From NCBI GenBank assembly GCA_002309635.1, contig DBXO01000006.1, positions 1-30,349 of the forward strand: a stretch of DNA of 30,349 nucleotides, written 5' to 3'. Origin of the DNA: Ruminococcus flavefaciens (lineage in GTDB: Bacteria; Bacillota; Clostridia; Oscillospirales; Ruminococcaceae). A model generated the notes under the pieces. The model saw only the letters and a list, made by a program, of their open reading frames with translations, searched no databases and had not been told where the DNA came from. The translations under genes and the position numbers were made by a program. The stretch's first letter is position 1; every line of letters begins with the position of its first letter. Positions 22,365-30,349 of the stretch are shown here, in pieces.

Positions 22365-24338
22365 ATGGCGAAGCTGAAAATGAAAAAGATCGAGCTTATT
22401 GCTATGCTCACCGAAAGCAAGAAAATAATCGAGCTCCTTCAGCGGCGTGGTGTTGTTGAGATAACCCGCAACGATGACGAGGAACTTGAAAATACTAATG
22501 TTACGGCAGTTGTAGGGGAATTTGACAAGTTCAGGAATACCGCTTCCCAGGCACTGGAGATCATAGACAGTATTGCTCCCGAAAAGGTGTCTGTCAAGGA
22601 GCTTCTCGGCGGAAAGACCGAGGTGGAGAAGCATGAGTTCGGACGCGAAGCCATGCATATGGAGCAGGTAATGGGCGCGGCAAACGAGATAATAAAGAAT
22701 CAGCGTTTTATCACAGATTCCGCAGCAGCTGCCGCTCAGCTTCAGATAAAGTGCGATACACTGCAGCGCTGGAGGCTTCTTGATGTTCCTCTTAATTTCA
22801 GGGGAACAGCTACTACGGCGGCATACATAGGTACACTGCCGTATCTGACTACTGCCGAAGAGCTTGAAGAAAAGCTTCCCGAGGGGTGCAGCGCAGAAGT
22901 CATAAGCTCAGCAAAGGAGCAGACCAATCTGTTTATTCTGTGCAGCAGGGATGTATACGACGAAGCAGGGGATATCCTCAGAAAACTCGCTTTCGTATAC
23001 GTTTCAGACCCCGAAAACAAAACTCCGTCGGAGCTTATCGAGACTTACAGTGCGGAGATAGAAAGACTTGGCAAGGAGTCGGAAGAAGCAAAGGAAAATA
23101 TAGTAAAGCTTGCAGAAAACAGACAGCAGCTCAGATTCGTTATTGACTACCTGCAGATGCGAAAGGAAAAATACGACGCTCTGAGCGGTCTCGGTTTTAC
23201 CGAGAATACCTTTGTCCTTAACGGCTATATCCCCGAGAAATATGCCGAAGCGCTGCAAAAGGAGATAGAATCGAAATATACTGCCGCAATAACGTTCACA
23301 GATCCCTCAGACGACGAGGATGTACCTGTTCTGCTGGAAAACAGCAGATTCTCAACTCCTGTTGAGGAGATTACGAAAATGTATGCAATGCCTGCGAAGG
23401 GCGATGTTGACCCAACTCCCGTAATGTCCTTCTTCTATTATCTTTTCTTTGGAATGATGCTTTCGGACGCAGGCTACGGTCTGCTGATGGTAATAGGAAC
23501 TACCATAGCTCTCAGGAAATTCAAGCTTGAGACTACCATGAGGAAGACGCTTACGATGTTCAGGAACTGCGGCATATCCACAGTATTCTGGGGAGCTCTT
23601 TTCGGAAGCTGGTTCGGCGATATCGTACAGGTAGTTGCAAGAAATTTCTTTGATAAAGAGATAGGCAGCATAGCGCTGTGGTTTGAACCCCTTACGGACC
23701 CTGTAAAGCTGCTGCTGGTATCCTTCGGACTGGGTATCATACACCTGCTTCTCGGTGTCAGCGTGGCTTTCAAGATGTCTTGGGACAAGGGGAAAAAGCT
23801 TGATGCCATATTCGACGCACTGCCAATATTCCTGATACTCATAGGATTATGTCCTATCGGTGCCGGAATGTTCGTGACTGTTTCCGAAACGCTTAAGAAC
23901 GCAGGACTGTATATGCTCATCGCAGGCGTGGTGATACTTGTGCTCACCGCGGGAAGAACGTCAAAGAATATATTCGGAAAGTTCTTCGGCGGTTTGTATG
24001 CGCTGTACAATACAGCAACAGGATATATCGGGGATATACTTTCATATTCCCGTCTGCTTGCACTCGGACTTGCAACGGGTTCTATAGCAAGCGTTATAAA
24101 TCTCATAGGCACAATGCCTGAAAACAAAATAGTTAAGCTTATCGTGCTGATAGTGGTATTCATTGTCGGACATATCGCAAACCTTGCGATAAATCTGCTC
24201 GGTGCATATGTCCATACGGACAGACTTCAGTTTGTTGAGCTTTTCAGTAAATTCTACACGGGCGGCGGACGTGAATTTGCTCCGCTTACCGTAAATACCA
24301 AGTATATAAAATTCAAGGAGGAAAATTCAAATGACTAA
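22365..24338 (+). CDS. ntpI: V-type ATPase subunit I (membrane stator)
   Basis: The large stator subunit forming the two ion half-channels next to the K ring. The 657-aa protein has an N-terminal cytoplasmic part (about 1-340) with coiled-coil stretches, then a membrane part with seven to eight helices starting at FFYYLFFGMMLSDAGYG. The essential arginines are visible: R563 in YSRLLALGLATG and R620 in HTDRLQFVEF-like context near the end. Length is normal for bacterial and archaeal I subunits. The ATG at 22365 has AAGGAG about 13 bases upstream, a rather long spacing, but a nearer start is excluded by a stop. It overlaps subunit K by 8 bases. Confidence 0.95.
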   Translation: MAKLKMKKIELIAMLTESKKIIELLQRRGVVEITRNDDEELENTNVTAVVGEFDKFRNTASQALEIIDSIAPEKVSVKELLGGKTEVEKHEFGREAMHMEQVMGAANEIIKNQRFITDSAAAAAQLQIKCDTLQRWRLLDVPLNFRGTATTAAYIGTLPYLTTAEELEEKLPEGCSAEVISSAKEQTNLFILCSRDVYDEAGDILRKLAFVYVSDPENKTPSELIETYSAEIERLGKESEEAKENIVKLAENRQQLRFVIDYLQMRKEKYDALSGLGFTENTFVLNGYIPEKYAEALQKEIESKYTAAITFTDPSDDEDVPVLLENSRFSTPVEEITKMYAMPAKGDVDPTPVMSFFYYLFFGMMLSDAGYGLLMVIGTTIALRKFKLETTMRKTLTMFRNCGISTVFWGALFGSWFGDIVQVVARNFFDKEIGSIALWFEPLTDPVKLLLVSFGLGIIHLLLGVSVAFKMSWDKGKKLDAIFDALPIFLILIGLCPIGAGMFVTVSETLKNAGLYMLIAGVVILVLTAGRTSKNIFGKFFGGLYALYNTATGYIGDILSYSRLLALGLATGSIASVINLIGTMPENKIVKLIVLIVVFIVGHIANLAINLLGAYVHTDRLQFVELFSKFYTGGGREFAPLTVNTKYIKFKEENSND

Positions 24339-24804
24339 CGGATTAGTATTAGCTTTAATAGGGGCTGCACTTGCAGCACTTCTTGCAGGTATAGGCTCTG
24401 CAAAGGGAGTAAGCCTTGTCGGTGAGGCAGCTTCGGGAGTTGTATCAGTTGATCCCTCAAAATTCAGCAAGGTGCTCCTGCTTGAGCTCCTTCCCGGTAC
24501 ACAGGGACTTTACGGACTTATAGCTGCAATGTTCATTCTTATCCGCACAAATGTACTCAGCGGAAATGCTTCTGCCCTTACCGTACAGCAGGGACTTGCT
24601 TTCCTCGCAGCCTCACTTCCTATCGCTGTTGTCGGACTTATATCGGGAATCATGCAGGGCAGGACTGCTGCCGCAGGCGTAAGCATCACAGCCAAGAAGC
24701 CCGAACATAATATCAAGGCTATCATCATGGCTGCCATGGTAGAGACCTACGCTATCCTTGCTCTTCTTGTATCGGTACTTATGATATTGAATATCGCAGT
24801 ATGA
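24331..24804 (+). CDS. ntpK: V-type ATPase subunit K (rotor ring), probable Na+-binding type
   Basis: The membrane rotor subunit. At 157 aa it is the duplicated, four-helix form. Residues matching the Na+ site of Enterococcus hirae NtpK are all there: L54, T57, Q58 and Y61 in LLPGTQGLYG, Q109 in SGIMQGR, and the carboxylate E138 in MVETYA. Each hairpin carries a Gly/Ala-rich helix, and only the second has the ion-binding Glu, as in NtpK. A strong AAGGAGG precedes the ATG, which overlaps the subunit I stop; this fits the high copy number needed for a ring. Confidence 0.96.
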   Translation: MTNGLVLALIGAALAALLAGIGSAKGVSLVGEAASGVVSVDPSKFSKVLLLELLPGTQGLYGLIAAMFILIRTNVLSGNASALTVQQGLAFLAASLPIAVVGLISGIMQGRTAAAGVSITAKKPEHNIKAIIMAAMVETYAILALLVSVLMILNIAV

Positions 24805-24818
24805 TCGGAGGTGGACAT

Positions 24819-25412
24819 ATGTCAGGACTTGACGAGATCCTTAACCTCATTGAAACTCAGCAGAAACAGAACGAAGACAGTATCATAAAAGCGGCGGTAA
24901 GCAAAGCAAACGCCATAAAAGCCGAGGGAGATGCGAAGGCTCAGAAGGCATATGATGATTTTATGAAAAAGTCTGCTGCTCAGGCTGAAAAGGACTACGA
25001 AAATGCGTGCAATTCGGCAGACGCTGCCATGAAGCGCCGTATACTTGCCTGCAAGGTGGAACTTATAGATCAGGCAGTGGAAAAAACAGTAAACAGGCTT
25101 AAAAAGCTGCCTGACAAGGAATACTTTGAGCTTATAATAAAGCTTGCGGAGCGCCATATGCGTCCCGAACAGGGCGTGATAAGTTTCGGAAAAGACGATC
25201 TTTCAAGGATACCCGCCGGGCTTGACAGCAGGCTCGCCGAGCTTGCTGAGAAAAGCGGCGGAAAGATCACGATTTCAAAGGAGGCAGCCGATATAGAAGA
25301 CGGCTTTATCCTCACATACGGACTTATCTCTGAGAATTGCAGCTTCCGCTCGATCATTGAATCCGAAAAAGAAGCTGTACGTGATACGGCTGCAAGGGTT
25401 CTTTTCGGGTAG
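24819..25412 (+). CDS. ntpE: V-type ATPase subunit E (peripheral stalk)
   Basis: The stalk subunit that forms a heterodimer with G/H and connects the head to subunit I. The 197-aa protein has a long charged N-terminal helix (residues about 1-90, for example KAEGDAKAQKAYDDFMKKS) and a C-terminal globular part with DGFILTYG, typical of subunit E. ATG 24819 is chosen because GGAGGTG sits 5 bases upstream. The in-frame ATG at 24801 overlaps the K stop but has no site of its own. It is 14 bases after K in the operon. Confidence 0.92.
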   Translation: MSGLDEILNLIETQQKQNEDSIIKAAVSKANAIKAEGDAKAQKAYDDFMKKSAAQAEKDYENACNSADAAMKRRILACKVELIDQAVEKTVNRLKKLPDKEYFELIIKLAERHMRPEQGVISFGKDDLSRIPAGLDSRLAELAEKSGGKITISKEAADIEDGFILTYGLISENCSFRSIIESEKEAVRDTAARVLFG

Positions 25413-25420
25413 GTGATGAT

Positions 25421-26362
25421 ATGAACGGAACAAAGTATGCAAATGCTGTGGGAGCTGTAAGAGCTATGGAAAACACTCTGCTTTCAAAAAGCGATGTGGA
25501 TCAGCTCATAGGCTCCAGAAGCAGGGCGGAGATCGAGGCTGTACTGGCTTCAAAGAACGGAGGCCGAAAGGCTGAAGACCTTGTTTCGGTATGGGAAATG
25601 CTCCGTGAATATGCACCGGACTGCAAGGAGCTTGAGATACTACTTTATAAGAATGATTTTCATAATCTGAAAGCTGTTCTGAAAGCAGTGATTTCAAACA
25701 GGGAACTCTCTGATTATTATATATCGCCTTCAAATATCGGGCTTTCCGTTATTGCTGACGCGATAAACAAGAAGGATTACAGCCTTTTGCCTGAATATAT
25801 GCGCAAGGCTGCTGAAGAAGCCTATGAGCTGGTAACGAATACTCTTGACGGTCAGCTTTCGGATTCCCTTATCGACAGGGCCTCGATGCAGGCTATGCAG
25901 AAGAGCGCAGAGGAATACGGCAGTGATTTCATGCAGAGATACGCTCAGCTCATAACTGCCTGCGCTGATATAAAGACCGCTTACAGATGCAGTATACAGA
26001 ACAAATCGGCTCAGTTTATGGAAAATGCTGTCTGCGGCAGCAGAGAGCTTGACAGAGAACAGCTCATAAAAGCTGCTCTCGGCGGTACAGAGTCACTTTT
26101 TGCATTCCTTGACGGTACCTCCTACAGCGAAGCAGCGGCTCTGCTCAAGAGTTCGGCTGCTCAGTACGAGAAATGGTGCGACGATTCAGTGATGGAGCTT
26201 GCCGAGACTGCAAGGATGCAGGCGTTCGGCCCCGAGCCCCTGGCTGCTTATTATATTGCCAAGGAAGCTGAGATAAAGAATCTGAGGATACTGTCTGTAT
26301 GCAAGGAATTCGGAGCAGACAAGGAAACTATCACGGAAAGGATGAGAAAGCTATATGTATAA
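25421..26362 (+). CDS. ntpC: V-type ATPase subunit C (rotor socket, d subunit)
   Basis: 313 aa, soluble and mostly helical. It is the funnel-like subunit joining the central shaft to the K ring. Features matching NtpC: the N-terminal KYANAVGAVRAMENTLLSK, a middle DFHNLKAVLKA motif, and the C-terminal AYYIAKEAEIKNLRILSVCK. Length is normal. The AGGTGATG upstream supports ATG 25421. It overlaps the next gene by 8 bases. Confidence 0.94.
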   Translation: MNGTKYANAVGAVRAMENTLLSKSDVDQLIGSRSRAEIEAVLASKNGGRKAEDLVSVWEMLREYAPDCKELEILLYKNDFHNLKAVLKAVISNRELSDYYISPSNIGLSVIADAINKKDYSLLPEYMRKAAEEAYELVTNTLDGQLSDSLIDRASMQAMQKSAEEYGSDFMQRYAQLITACADIKTAYRCSIQNKSAQFMENAVCGSRELDREQLIKAALGGTESLFAFLDGTSYSEAAALLKSSAAQYEKWCDDSVMELAETARMQAFGPEPLAAYYIAKEAEIKNLRILSVCKEFGADKETITERMRKLYV

Positions 26363-26666
26363 GGCGGCCGTTATCGGCGACAGTGCAAGCGTTTCAGGCT
26401 TTGCATCTCTCGGGCTTTCCGTTTTCCGTGAGACAGAGCCTGATAAGATAACAAAGCTCATATCAAAGCTCGCAGCCAATGATTTTGCTGTGATATATAT
26501 CACAGAGCCGGCTGCGGCGCTTGTTAAGGATACCATAAACAAATACAGGAGCAGCAAGCTCCCGTCCATTGTACTTATACCCGCTATAGAGGGAAATACA
26601 GGGGACGGAATGAGAGGGCTCCACGAGGCAGTTGAAAAGGCTGTAGGCTCGGATATATTAAATTAA
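26355..26666 (+). CDS. ntpG: V-type ATPase subunit F (central shaft; NtpG in Enterococcus)
   Basis: 103 aa with the small Rossmann-like fold of the F subunit that binds subunit D in the rotor shaft. Seen: AAVIGDSASVSGFASLGL at the N-terminus, DFAVIYITEPAA in the middle, and KLPSIVLIPAIEG followed by a C-terminal helix. The symbol follows Enterococcus naming, where this gene is ntpG; many annotations call it subunit F. Its start lies inside the end of subunit C, with GGAAAGGATGAG upstream. Confidence 0.92.
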   Translation: MYKAAVIGDSASVSGFASLGLSVFRETEPDKITKLISKLAANDFAVIYITEPAAALVKDTINKYRSSKLPSIVLIPAIEGNTGDGMRGLHEAVEKAVGSDILN

Positions 26667-26687
26667 GAAAGAGGCGGATAAGCAGAA

Positions 26688-28457
26688 ATGAACAGTAAAG
26701 GTACCATAGTTAAAATATCAGGACCGCTGGTAGTTGCCGAAGGTATGAGAGATGCCAATATGTTCGACGTTGTCCGTGTTAGTGATAAACGTCTAATAGG
26801 CGAGATAATCGAAATGCACGGTGACCGTGCTTCAATACAGGTATATGAGGAGACATCGGGTCTCGGAACAGGAGAAAACGTTGAATCCACAGGCGAACCC
26901 ATGAGCGTTGAGCTGGGTCCCGGACTTATCGGAAGTATTTTCGATGGAATACAGCGCCCTCTTGACGATATAAGAAAGGTCTGCGGAAACAATCTGCAAA
27001 GGGGCGTCGAAGTTCCCTCGCTTAAGAGAGAGCCGCTGTGGAAGTTTACTCCTTCGGTCAAAAAGGGAGATAAGGTCGTTGGCGGTGATATCATCGGAAC
27101 CGTTCCCGAAACTGATATCGTACTTCACAAAATAATGGTGCCTAACGGCATTGAAGGTACGGTAAAGAGCATTTCAGAGGGCGAATTCCATGCAGATGAT
27201 ACTGTCTGCGTTGTTGAGACTGCAAAGGGCGACAGGGAGCTTTCGCTCATTCAGAAATGGCCTGTCCGCCGCGGCAGACCGTATAAGAAGAAGTTATCCC
27301 CCGAAATGCCGCTTGTTACGGGACAAAGAGTAGTTGACTGCCTTTTCCCCATAGCAAAGGGCGGTGTTGCGGCTATTCCCGGTCCTTTCGGAAGCGGCAA
27401 GACAGTTACTCAGCACCAGCTTGCAAAATGGGCTGAGGCTGATATTATCGTATATATCGGCTGCGGAGAGCGCGGAAATGAAATGACGGACGTTCTTAAC
27501 GAGTTTCCTGAGCTTATCGATCCTAATACCGGAAAATCACTTATGGAGCGTACAGTTCTTATCGCAAATACATCCGATATGCCTGTTGCGGCACGTGAAG
27601 CCTCCGTTTATACAGGTATCACCATTGCGGAGTATTACCGTGATATGGGCTATTCTGTAGCTCTTATGGCGGACTCTACATCACGTTGGGCAGAGGCTCT
27701 GCGTGAGATGTCGGGACGTCTTGAGGAAATGCCGGGTGATGAGGGCTATCCCGCATATCTCGGAAGCCGTCTCGCACAGTTCTATGAGCGTGCGGGAAGA
27801 GTTATATCCAACGGATCTGACGGCAGAGAGGGAGCTCTTTCCGTCATCGGAGCGGTTTCTCCTCCGGGCGGTGATATTTCTGAGCCTGTATCTCAGGCAA
27901 CTCTCCGTATTGTCAAGGTGTTCTGGGGACTTGATTCCAGCCTTGCGTATCAGAGACATTTCCCTGCGATCAACTGGCTGACCAGCTATTCACTCTATGC
28001 AGATTCACTTGCTGACTGGTATAACAACAACGTCTCAAAGGACTGGATGAAGTGCAGGGCACGCTTTATGGAGATACTCCATGATGAAGCAGAGCTCAAG
28101 GAAATAGTAAAGCTTGTAGGTATGGACGCTTTGTCGCCGAATGACAGGCTTAAAATGGAGACAGCACGTTCAATACGTGAGGACTTCCTGCACCAGCTCG
28201 CTTTCCATGAGGTGGATACCTATACGAGCCTTAAAAAACAGCTGTATATGATGAAATTGATACTTAATTTCAATGATGAAGCCTATGAAACCATCAAAAA
28301 AGGTGCAGACATCGAAGCAGTGGCAAATCTTTCTGTAAGAGAAAAGATCGGTCGTTTCAAGTATATAGAAGAGAAGAATACAGACGCAGAATTTGAAAAG
28401 CTCTCTGTGGAGATATCCTCAGAGCTCAACGAGCTGCTTGACAAGGAGGAAGACTGA
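26688..28457 (+). CDS. ntpA: V-type ATPase catalytic subunit A
   Basis: The catalytic ATP-binding subunit of the head. The 589-aa protein has the beta-barrel N-terminus (SKGTIVKISGPLVVAEG), the A-specific bulge of about 90 residues before the nucleotide domain, Walker A GPFGSGKT at 232-239, the catalytic GERGNEMTDVL with the general base Glu, and MADSTSRWAEALRE. The C-terminal helical part is complete. The ATG has GAGGCGGA upstream. Its stop overlaps the start of subunit B in TGATG, giving coupled one-to-one synthesis. Confidence 0.97.
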   Translation: MNSKGTIVKISGPLVVAEGMRDANMFDVVRVSDKRLIGEIIEMHGDRASIQVYEETSGLGTGENVESTGEPMSVELGPGLIGSIFDGIQRPLDDIRKVCGNNLQRGVEVPSLKREPLWKFTPSVKKGDKVVGGDIIGTVPETDIVLHKIMVPNGIEGTVKSISEGEFHADDTVCVVETAKGDRELSLIQKWPVRRGRPYKKKLSPEMPLVTGQRVVDCLFPIAKGGVAAIPGPFGSGKTVTQHQLAKWAEADIIVYIGCGERGNEMTDVLNEFPELIDPNTGKSLMERTVLIANTSDMPVAAREASVYTGITIAEYYRDMGYSVALMADSTSRWAEALREMSGRLEEMPGDEGYPAYLGSRLAQFYERAGRVISNGSDGREGALSVIGAVSPPGGDISEPVSQATLRIVKVFWGLDSSLAYQRHFPAINWLTSYSLYADSLADWYNNNVSKDWMKCRARFMEILHDEAELKEIVKLVGMDALSPNDRLKMETARSIREDFLHQLAFHEVDTYTSLKKQLYMMKLILNFNDEAYETIKKGADIEAVANLSVREKIGRFKYIEEKNTDAEFEKLSVEISSELNELLDKEED

Positions 28458-29833
28458 TGCCAAGAGAATACAGAACGATCGAAGAAGCGGCAGGTCCTCT
28501 GCTGCTTGTAAAGGATGTTGAGAACGTTACCTATGGCGAGCTTGCCGAGATAAGACTTAAAAACGGTGAAAAGAGAAGATGCCGCGTACTGGAGATAAAC
28601 GGTACCAACGCTCTTGTTCAGCTCTTTGAAAATGCCGCCGGTATTAATCTTCAGGACAGCAGCGTTGTCTTTTCGGGACATCAGATGGAGTTGGGAGTAT
28701 CAGAAGATATGCTGGGACGAGTGTTTGACGGCCTCGGCAGACCTATTGATGACGGACCCGAGATAATCCCGGAAATGCGTCTTGATGTAAACGGACTTCC
28801 GATGAATCCTGTTGCGAGACAGTATCCGCAGGAGTTCATTCAGACAGGTGTATCAGCTATAGACGGACTCAACACTCTTGTAAGAGGTCAGAAACTGCCT
28901 ATCTTTTCAGCCAGCGGACTTCCTCATGCTCAGCTTGCTGCACAGATAGCACGTCAGGCAAAGGTGCGCGGAAAGAACGAGCAGTTTGCCGTTGTATTTG
29001 CTGCTATGGGTATAACCTTTGAGGAATCCGAATACTTCGTACAGAGCTTCAGGAGCACGGGAGCTCTTGACAGAACGGTGCTTTTCATAAACCTTGCCAA
29101 CGATTCGGCTATCGAGCGTCTTGCAACACCTAAAATGGCGCTTACTGCTGCTGAATATCTTGCATTTGAAAAGGGCATGCACGTTCTTGTTATCCTTACG
29201 GATATCACAAACTATGCCGACGCCCTTCGTGAGGTGTCTGCCGCACGTAAGGAGGTTCCGGGACGCAGAGGCTATCCGGGATATATGTATACCGACCTCG
29301 CAACAATATATGAGCGTGCAGGCCGTCAGAACGGCAAGGAGGGAAGTATCACCATGATACCTATCCTTACAATGCCGGAGGACGACAAGACTCACCCCAT
29401 ACCTGACCTTACGGGATATATCACCGAGGGACAGATCATACTTTCCCGTGAGCTCTACAGAAAGGGCATAAACCCGCCGGTTGACGTACTTCCGTCACTT
29501 TCTCGTCTCAAGGATAAGGGCATAGGCGAGGGCAAGACACGTGCCGATCACTCTGATACTATGAACCAGCTCTTCTCTGCATATGCAAGAGGAAAGGACG
29601 CAAAGGAGCTCATGGTCGTTCTGGGTGAAGCTGCACTTACTCCCACAGATCTTATTTATGCCAGATTTGCTGATGAATTCGAGAAAAAGTATGTTTCCCA
29701 GGGCTTTGAGAACAACAGAAGCATTGAGGATACACTTGCAATAGGCTGGGAGCTGTTGAAAATGCTGCCGAGAAGCGAGCTGAGAAGAATACGCGAGGAG
29801 TACCTTGTAAAGTACTATGACACTCAGAAATGA
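28457..29833 (+). CDS. ntpB: V-type ATPase regulatory subunit B
   Basis: The non-catalytic partner of subunit A in the head. The 458-aa protein has the expected lack of a Walker A lysine loop; the segment at that place reads SASGLPHAQLAAQIARQA, the standard B signature. Other markers are GRVFDGLGRPIDDGP, FAAMGITFEE, ILTDMTNYADALRE-type LTDITNYADALRE, and RRGYPGYMYTDLATIYERAG (20 residues around 272-291). It starts in the last base of the A stop. AAGGAGGAAG lies just upstream. The subunit D gene begins 10 bases after it. Confidence 0.97.
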   Translation: MPREYRTIEEAAGPLLLVKDVENVTYGELAEIRLKNGEKRRCRVLEINGTNALVQLFENAAGINLQDSSVVFSGHQMELGVSEDMLGRVFDGLGRPIDDGPEIIPEMRLDVNGLPMNPVARQYPQEFIQTGVSAIDGLNTLVRGQKLPIFSASGLPHAQLAAQIARQAKVRGKNEQFAVVFAAMGITFEESEYFVQSFRSTGALDRTVLFINLANDSAIERLATPKMALTAAEYLAFEKGMHVLVILTDITNYADALREVSAARKEVPGRRGYPGYMYTDLATIYERAGRQNGKEGSITMIPILTMPEDDKTHPIPDLTGYITEGQIILSRELYRKGINPPVDVLPSLSRLKDKGIGEGKTRADHSDTMNQLFSAYARGKDAKELMVVLGEAALTPTDLIYARFADEFEKKYVSQGFENNRSIEDTLAIGWELLKMLPRSELRRIREEYLVKYYDTQK

Positions 29834-29843
29834 GGTGAGCTGA

Positions 29844-30349
29844 TTGGCAAGACTTAATGTTAATCCCACCAGAATGGAGCTCAGCAAGCTCAAAAAGAAG
29901 CTTACCTCTGCAAGAAGAGGACACAAGCTGCTGAAAGACAAGCGTGATGAGCTTATGAGGCAGTTCATGAATCTCATAAGAGAGAACCGTCAGCTCCGCA
30001 CAGAGGTTGAAGCAGCAATAAGGGAAGCAAACAGGTACATGGCTGTTGCAGGCTCTGTAATGCAGCGTGAGGTACTTGAAACTGCGCTTATGCTTCCGAA
30101 GCAGGAAGTTGAGATAGAAGTGAGCGAGAAAAACGTAATGAGCGTATATATCCCCGAGTTCAAGACAAAGTACCGCTCGGGAGATACCAACGATATCTAT
30201 TCCTACGGTATGGCGTTCACTTCAATAGACCTTGACGGCGCTGTAAGCTCACTAAGTGCAGTCTTTCCCAAGATGATACGCCTTGCGGAGATCGAGAAAT
30301 CATGTCAGCTAATGGCTGATGAGATCGAAAAGACCCGCCGCAGGGTAAA
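29844..30349 (+). CDS. ntpD: V-type ATPase subunit D (central shaft), cut by window end
   Basis: The rotor shaft subunit, a long antiparallel coiled coil inside the A3B3 head. The first 168 codons are in the window; family members have about 205-215 residues. The start is TTG at 29844, chosen because GAGGTGA lies at 29832-29838 and the translation ARLNVNPTRMELSKLKKK is the family N-terminus. HKLLKDKRDELMRQFM follows. The visible part has no stop or frameshift. Further operon genes may follow beyond the window. Confidence 0.93.
   Translation, partial: MARLNVNPTRMELSKLKKKLTSARRGHKLLKDKRDELMRQFMNLIRENRQLRTEVEAAIREANRYMAVAGSVMQREVLETALMLPKQEVEIEVSEKNVMSVYIPEFKTKYRSGDTNDIYSYGMAFTSIDLDGAVSSLSAVFPKMIRLAEIEKSCQLMADEIEKTRRRV

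Noticed and set aside
23474..24163. Minus-strand open frame of 229 codons inside ntpI
   Set aside because: It is antisense to the membrane helices of subunit I, which explains its Ser/Pro/Ile-rich translation; no start signals.
28457..29833. Subunit B regarded as damaged because it lacks the Walker A lysine
   Set aside because: This is the normal state of the non-catalytic B subunit; its family signatures are intact.

Overview
The window looks like chromosome from a Ruminococcus-type member of the Clostridia, close to the cellulosome-forming R. flavefaciens / R. champanellensis / R. albus group. The main clue is a secreted GH9 cellulase with a CBM3-like module, a Thr-rich linker and a C-terminal dockerin. 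Clostridial housekeeping gene arrangements, a PPi-dependent phosphofructokinase and an Enterococcus-type V-ATPase operon fit this. No rRNA, tRNA, CRISPR array, prophage or transposase gene was seen. The species assignment is inference; the gene calls rest on motifs read directly.

Layout. 1-3541: gpmI (glycolysis) with a UUCG terminator, then a tightly packed trio: ApbE flavinyltransferase lipoprotein, NusG-domain-II protein and Gx-family membrane protein, resembling the accessory core of flavin-based extracellular electron transfer loci. 3596-4194: a 73-aa protein of unknown function and a roughly 380-bp structured inverted-repeat element between convergent genes. 4192-5618: a corrinoid adenosyltransferase and a divergent HAD phosphatase sharing a back-to-back promoter region. 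5775-7066: a possible 14-codon leader ORF overlapping the pfp start, then pfp. 7067-10410 (minus strand): the GH9-dockerin cellulase downstream of a YerC-type TrpR-like regulator. 10441-15190: lon-engB and lysA. 15178-16125 (minus): a TIGR01212 radical SAM protein. 16283-18196: a shikimate-kinase-like protein, MinD and a methylglyoxal-synthase homologue. 18230-21795: hisS, aspS and a Nudix hydrolase.

22023-30349 is a V-type ATPase operon in the order H/G-I-K-E-C-F-A-B-D, cut by the window end inside subunit D. It is preceded by two near-consensus promoters separated by an intrinsic terminator. The second promoter has a perfect 8-bp inverted repeat over its -35 box. The rotor subunit K keeps the Na+-ligand residues known from Enterococcus hirae NtpK, so a sodium-coupled enzyme is likely.

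Functionally, the window combines plant-fibre attack (GH9), PPi-sparing glycolysis (pfp, gpmI), ion energetics (V-ATPase), a possible exported-flavin electron route and core translation, division and proteolysis genes. The least ordinary points are the inverted-repeat element, the methylglyoxal synthase homologue lacking its canonical catalytic residues, the shikimate-kinase-like protein lacking its shikimate-binding Arg, the leader ORF before pfp, the enlarged GH9 domain and the V-ATPase control region. None of these proves a new system from sequence alone.
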